Below are positions 43,797 through 47,015 of a stretch of 47,015 bases of DNA, piece by piece (positions within the stretch are counted from its first letter, which is position 1; every line of letters begins with the position of its first letter). The notes beneath the pieces were generated by a model. That model made no database searches. It had not been told where the DNA came from and saw nothing but the letters and a program-made list of their open reading frames with translations. Made by a program: the position numbers and the translations under genes. The stretch is from Microcoleus sp. EPA2 (GTDB lineage Bacteria; Cyanobacteriota; Cyanobacteriia; Cyanobacteriales; Microcoleaceae): positions 1,885 to 48,899 of the forward strand of contig JAHRFD010000033.1 of the NCBI GenBank assembly GCA_020882975.1, written 5' to 3'.

Positions 43797-44187
43797 CTCC
43801 CTACTCGCTAGGGAAACTAATTGAATGGAAACTTTTCATTTCTTCACCGTTTGGCAAAGTCAAAGTTTGTCTCCCTACTCGCTAGGGAAACTAATTGAAT
43901 GGAAACACAATATCTGTAAACACAGACTTGGCTTGGCTCCCTACTCGCTAGGGAAACTAATTGAATGGAAACATTTCGGGAAGGTGTTCAGCAGGTTCCG
44001 ATAACTGCCTCCCTACTCGCTAGGGAAACTAATTGAATGGAAACGATTTCTTCGGCTTTGGACAGTTCGTTATTATTTCCTCCCTACTCGCTAGGGAAAC
44101 TAATTGAATGGAAACTGGCAACGGCAAGCGTTACACCAAGCACACGAAATGGTCTCTACTCGCTAGGGAAACTAATTGAATGGAAAC
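43797..44187 (+). CRISPR. CRISPR array, 6 repeats of 36 bp and 5 spacers, no cas genes in the window
   Basis: Repeats at 43797, 43871, 43937, 44009, 44080 and 44152 start CTCCCTACTCGCTAGGG and end CTAATTGAATGGAAAC. Five are identical; the last has two 5' mismatches, which marks it as the trailer end. So reading is left to right with the leader on the left. The GGAAAC end is typical of the 3' end of cyanobacterial repeats. The repeat holds a CCCTA/TAGGG stem. Spacers are 38, 30, 36, 35 and 36 bp, at 43833-43870, 43907-43936, 43973-44008, 44045-44079 and 44116-44151. No cas gene flanks it, so the machinery must act in trans. Type cannot be assigned from the repeat alone. Confidence 0.97.
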
Positions 44188-44191
44188 TCAT

Positions 44192-44227
44192 TTACCCTGA
44201 CTATTTTCCAAGTCAGGGTAATTTTTT
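44192..44227 (+). terminator. Intrinsic terminator immediately after the last CRISPR repeat
   Basis: TTACCCTGAC (44192-44201) pairs perfectly with GTCAGGGTAA (44212-44221) and is followed by TTTTTT (44222-44227). It begins 4 nt after the last repeat, so it should end the crRNA precursor. It supports left-to-right transcription of the array. Confidence 0.85.
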
Positions 44228-44430
44228 GATTCCTATTTTTTCCCAACAAATATATAGCCTTTCTCAACAGGCCATGAGGGCGGACAGGCACCATCCACCG
44301 CCCGTACAAAATCATCGTTTTTTGGAGAATGAAAGAGCTCTGCCCCCAGGGGGGAAGGGCATAGGGCATTACCCATTAGTGTCAACAATCGCCTGAAAGC
44401 CTTTGTATCTCTCGTTCATAGCCGAGTCTA

Positions 44431-44510
44431 GATCCCCCTAAATCCCCCTTAAGAAGGGGGACTTTGAGAAAACTCTTGTTCCCCCCTTCTTAAGGGGGGC
44501 TAGGGCAGGG
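44431..44510. repeat. Palindromic C/G-run repeat, copy F
   Basis: GATCCCCCTAAATCCCCCTT and AAGAAGGGGGACTTTGAG, then CCCCCCTTCTTAAGGGGGGC, repeat the pattern of 738-820. The right end degrades to TAGGGCAGGG. Confidence 0.85.
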
Positions 44511-44603
44511 CTGTTTCATTCTGGTGACAAATCATGGTTTTGTAGGGGTAGCGCCACCGTGCCTACCCTTCTATTTTCCCACTCATCTACTTAACAACTA
44601 ACA

Positions 44604-46142
44604 TCAAGATCTAGGTCTACCCAAAGTAGTAATATAAACCACTGCTTCATCAGCGGGAATTCCCAAAACCTCATTTACCTTATCATCAAAAAATCCGGCA
44701 ATCCCACTCACACCCAAACGCAATTGAATCGCCGCCAAATTCAGCCGCTGGCCCAAATGACCCGCATCCATGTGCAAATAACGGTAAACGCGATCGCCAT
44801 ATTTAGCCACCGCCTTCTTCAAATCCGCCGTATGAAACAACAAAACCGCCGCATCTCTGCCTAATTCTTGGCCCAAGCACAAATAGTGCAACTCCCTACG
44901 GAAATTCTTAAACCTAATTTGTCGCAACTCTTGAGCTTTAGGAGCATAATAATAACAGCCTTCTTCGAGACCATTCACGGCAGATACTGCTACAAAAGTC
45001 TCGATTAAACTCAAATCGAAATAGTCAGGATAACCGTCTAATCCTTGGTCTGTGTAGTGATGTGGTTGATAAGTAAAATCCAGCAGGGCTAGCAGTTCTG
45101 CTAAGCTCAAGGAAGCACCTGTATAGGAACGAGTCGAACGCCGTTTCAGAATTGTATTCTCTAAATTATCTAAGTGAAATCCCCAACTGATCGAAGGAGT
45201 CACCGTCGATACTTTAGTACAAAATGGGAAATTATATTTATCTTCTATTCCCTCTTCAATTTCATTTAGTTTCCAGCCATCTGCACCAGTCGTATCGGAA
45301 TCTAATTGTGTAGCTTGATGGAGGTATTCTAGCAGTTGACCTTCGGGAATGTGCGGATAATCTGTGGTGCTTTTTCCAGGTAAAGCTGTTCTGAATCTTG
45401 GCAAGTTTTGGTTGATATCTAGCAAGTCCGCTATAGCAACTACACAGATTGCTCCTTCTTGCTTGGAGTCTATGTAAAGCAATTGATTGATGGCTTCATC
45501 TGCGAATCCTCCAATCAGGTGAGGTCGGTAATCATTGAGTGCCGCAGCTAATTCGATGTTGCTCAATAAATGACCTGTATCTAGGAAAATTCGTCTATAA
45601 GCTCGGTCTTCGTAGCGCCAAGAAGAACGGAAAAAGACATTGGTAATTGCTAGTGCCAATTTGGTATCTTCTAAGGCTGGCGACCAAAAACAAGCCGCTT
45701 GTAGAGCTAGCCAAACTTCGCTATCCCAAAAGTGCACTAGCGAATGAGTTCTCACTTGATAATTGTAAAGTCCGGCTGGCAAATACTTAGTGCCACGGGA
45801 GATTAAATAAACCTCTGCGGGGTAAAGCCCGCCAGCCGACGGTGCCGATCGCAAATACAGCGGGCTCCCATCCATGGTGGACACCTTAGCAGTCAAACCG
45901 TAGCTGCACAACAGGAAGTTGGACAATCGATGCCACCAACTGTCATGAGAATCTGCTGAGGAATCCTGTGATGTCTCTTTGAGATAGGGCTTGAGGTCAA
46001 AATATGCTCCTATTTTATATTCCTTGAAAGGAACAGGTTGCTCTTCCCAGTCTAGCTGTCTGCTTTTGGCTGCAATGGTTTCAGGGTCATATTTGGTCCG
46101 TTGGTGGTAGTGCTGAGCAATGGATACTGTAGTTTCTGGCAT
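44604..46142 (-). CDS. SagB/ThcOx-type nitroreductase-fold dehydrogenase with two tandem domains
   Basis: The 512-aa protein holds two nitroreductase-like domains. The first (about 60-255) shows LYLRSAPSAGGLYPAEVYLI and RRIFLDTGHLLSNIELAAAL. The second (about 335-512) shows ILKRRSTRSYTGASLSLAEL and HMDAGHLGQRLNLAAIQLRL, with an FMN-binding-type RRS motif. SagB-type enzymes use FMN to oxidise azolines in peptide natural products, but many cyanobacterial stand-alone copies have no known substrate. No precursor peptide or YcaO gene is in the window, so a RiPP pathway is not supported here. Confidence 0.85.
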   Translation of the reverse strand: MPETTVSIAQHYHQRTKYDPETIAAKSRQLDWEEQPVPFKEYKIGAYFDLKPYLKETSQDSSADSHDSWWHRLSNFLLCSYGLTAKVSTMDGSPLYLRSAPSAGGLYPAEVYLISRGTKYLPAGLYNYQVRTHSLVHFWDSEVWLALQAACFWSPALEDTKLALAITNVFFRSSWRYEDRAYRRIFLDTGHLLSNIELAAALNDYRPHLIGGFADEAINQLLYIDSKQEGAICVVAIADLLDINQNLPRFRTALPGKSTTDYPHIPEGQLLEYLHQATQLDSDTTGADGWKLNEIEEGIEDKYNFPFCTKVSTVTPSISWGFHLDNLENTILKRRSTRSYTGASLSLAELLALLDFTYQPHHYTDQGLDGYPDYFDLSLIETFVAVSAVNGLEEGCYYYAPKAQELRQIRFKNFRRELHYLCLGQELGRDAAVLLFHTADLKKAVAKYGDRVYRYLHMDAGHLGQRLNLAAIQLRLGVSGIAGFFDDKVNEVLGIPADEAVVYITTLGRPRS

Positions 46143-46364
46143 AGTCGGAGTTGGAGCCTCTCTGGTTGCTGATTCGATCTTGACATTACAAACTACTTAC
46201 TAGCAGCGGATAAATGGACAAATATAAAAAAAATCTTAGAAAAAATGCGATCGTTGTTACACAAGCTTAACATAAGGAAATCAATAGGTATAAATACGCA
46301 GAAACAAATCCATTAATTATTCTAATGGATGGGCAGCACTGGCTGTAGTCATAAAGGGGTAAAA

Positions 46365-46886
46365 ATGCAAAAGCTAAGCGCTAAGGAATTGCTGGCTCAG
46401 TATTCTGAGGGCAAGCGAAACTTTGACGCCGTAGATTTAAGTGAAAATGACTTGTTTCAAGCTGATTTGCAAGAAATCAATCTTTCTGGCAGTAACTTGA
46501 GGCAAACTTATTTACCCTACGGAAATCTGACTCAAGCTAATCTTTCTAAAACTCAGTTTCAAGATGCTGAATTGGGTGACACTCAACTTTATCAAGCTAA
46601 TTTGTCGGAAGCGAACTTGTCCGGTGCTAATTTGTCAAGAGCTAATTTGCGCCACGCGAATTTGCAAGGTGCGAATTTACAGAAAGCTAATTTGCAAGGT
46701 GCGAATTTGTACAATGCTGATTTGAGCTATGCAGATTTGAGAAATGCTGATTTAAGCAGAACTAACTTGGAAAATGCCAAATTCACCAAGGCTCAATTAG
46801 CTGGGTGTAATTTATTTCGATCGCGTTTGGGAGATTTATCTGACGCTGAGTGCGATCGTACTACCATCGGCCCGGAAGGATATTAA
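46365..46886 (+). CDS. Pentapeptide repeat protein
   Basis: The 173-aa protein is almost wholly built from A(D/N)LxX pentapeptides (DLFQADLQEINLSGSNL, ANLSGANLSRANLRHANLQG, ADLSYADLRNADLSRTNL), which fold as a right-handed square beta-helix. An N-terminal cap MQKLSAKELLAQYSEGKRNF precedes them. The ATG at 46365 follows AAGGGGT at a good spacing and is preferred over the frame start at 46329. A C-terminal cap with two Cys follows. Function is unknown; related proteins include gyrase-protecting DNA mimics and thylakoid-lumen proteins, but no signal peptide is seen. Confidence 0.9.
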   Translation: MQKLSAKELLAQYSEGKRNFDAVDLSENDLFQADLQEINLSGSNLRQTYLPYGNLTQANLSKTQFQDAELGDTQLYQANLSEANLSGANLSRANLRHANLQGANLQKANLQGANLYNADLSYADLRNADLSRTNLENAKFTKAQLAGCNLFRSRLGDLSDAECDRTTIGPEGY

Positions 46887-46899
46887 GCTGTTTGACACT

Positions 46900-46921
46900 C
46901 CCCGGCCTTGAAGGCGCGGGG
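46900..46921. repeat. Hairpin at the presumed right end of a TnpB element
   Basis: CCCCG-GCCTT-GAAGGC-GCGGGG forms a short stem-loop 9 bp outside the TnpB stop codon. IS200/IS605-type elements carry such subterminal hairpins, and the guide RNA of TnpB arises from this end. Confidence 0.6.
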
Positions 46922-46930
46922 ATTCTTGGA

Positions 46931-47015
46931 TCAATCAGTCGATTTGCTCGTTGATGCTGCCATCAAAGAGTAGAGATCGGTCTGTCCCCAAGCGTTGATT
47001 TCGGTGTGCCCCACC
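46931..47015 (-). CDS. tnpB: C-terminal fragment of a TnpB (OrfB) RNA-guided nuclease, cut by the window edge
   Basis: The last 27 codons, VGHTEINAWGQTDLYSLMAA and the tail STSKSTD, end at 46931. The GHTEINA.GQ.DL block is one I recall at the C-terminus of cyanobacterial TnpB proteins of IS200/IS605 or IS607-type elements. The start lies beyond the right edge at position 47015. The stem-loop just outside supports a transposon end. Intactness of the nuclease cannot be judged. Confidence 0.65.
   Translation of the reverse strand, partial: VGHTEINAWGQTDLYSLMAASTSKSTD

Larger units (their letters stand above)
44188..44603. other. 416-bp intergenic region after the CRISPR array
   Basis: It holds the terminator at 44192, a GGGCGG...CCGCCC inverted repeat near 44279-44303, the palindromic element at 44431 and the 3' end of the SagB-type gene. 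No gene could be supported; a minus-strand 65-codon frame here follows repeat sequence. Confidence 0.7.

Noticed and set aside
44172..44369. 65-aa minus-strand frame after the CRISPR array
   Set aside because: It overlaps the terminator and dispersed repeats, and has no family resemblance.
44037..44396. 119-aa plus-strand frame across the CRISPR repeats
   Set aside because: It runs through repeats and spacers, so it is a chance frame.
44604..46142. SagB-type gene as part of a peptide natural-product cluster
   Set aside because: No YcaO, precursor peptide or transporter gene is near it, and stand-alone copies are common.
1..47015. tRNA, rRNA or riboswitch genes
   Set aside because: No intergenic stretch showed a cloverleaf, rRNA motif or known riboswitch core by eye; a covariance-model scan would be decisive.

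Overview
The window looks like the chromosome of a filamentous, non-heterocystous cyanobacterium of the Oscillatoriales (Microcoleus, Oscillatoria or Phormidium-like). This is an inference from three things: very frequent GCGATCGC (HIP1) octamers, heptamer short tandem repeats and palindromic repeats between genes, and cyanobacterial families such as TIGR02652, the plastoquinone-type UbiA, DUF1822 and vMAP-N proteins. No rRNA or tRNA gene was recognised.

Layout. 1-900 is a 175-bp tandem repeat array, a near-consensus promoter and a hairpin element. 921-5594 encodes a large secreted RTX protein with a Pro/Thr/Glu minisatellite. 5872-8752 holds two FAD oxidoreductases. 8943-11474 is a GH116 glucosidase into which two repeat elements have inserted in frame. 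11748-16295 is a conflict and toxin-antitoxin island: a Phd/YefM antitoxin with a decayed RelE/ParE toxin, an Imm30-like gene, a minus-strand run of EAD-protease, MntA, HepT and EAD-STAND NTPase, and a lone MNT gene with a decayed HepT. 16564-22618 is mostly housekeeping (gamma-carbonic anhydrase-like, TIGR02652, VOC protein, Ctp protease, RluE-type pseudouridine synthase, UDP-GlcNAc 2-epimerase).

22748-25599 pairs a PstS-like lipoprotein with a sensor histidine kinase. 26108-27970 carries a thioredoxin-fold protein, a SLOG protein and a sigma-like factor. 28265-32600 carries a vMAP-N/TPR protein and a DUF1822 protein next to a CHAT protease with a seven-blade WD40 propeller. 32671-36932 is ubiA, ppx and selO. 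37006-41553 holds two tandem Ser/Thr kinase-TPR membrane proteins, the second of which has lost catalytic residues. Then come mnmE, a six-repeat CRISPR array without cas genes, a double-domain SagB-type oxidoreductase, a pentapeptide-repeat protein and the C-terminal end of a TnpB gene cut by the window edge.

The themes are regulated self-killing or conflict machinery typical of multicellular cyanobacteria (EAD-STAND, EAD-protease, CHAT-WD40, HEPN/MNT), signal transduction, and heavy colonisation by small repeats. The best candidates for something little described are the EAD-protease/MntA/HepT/EAD-STAND gene run, the DUF1822 plus CHAT-WD40 pair, and the kinase/pseudokinase tandem.
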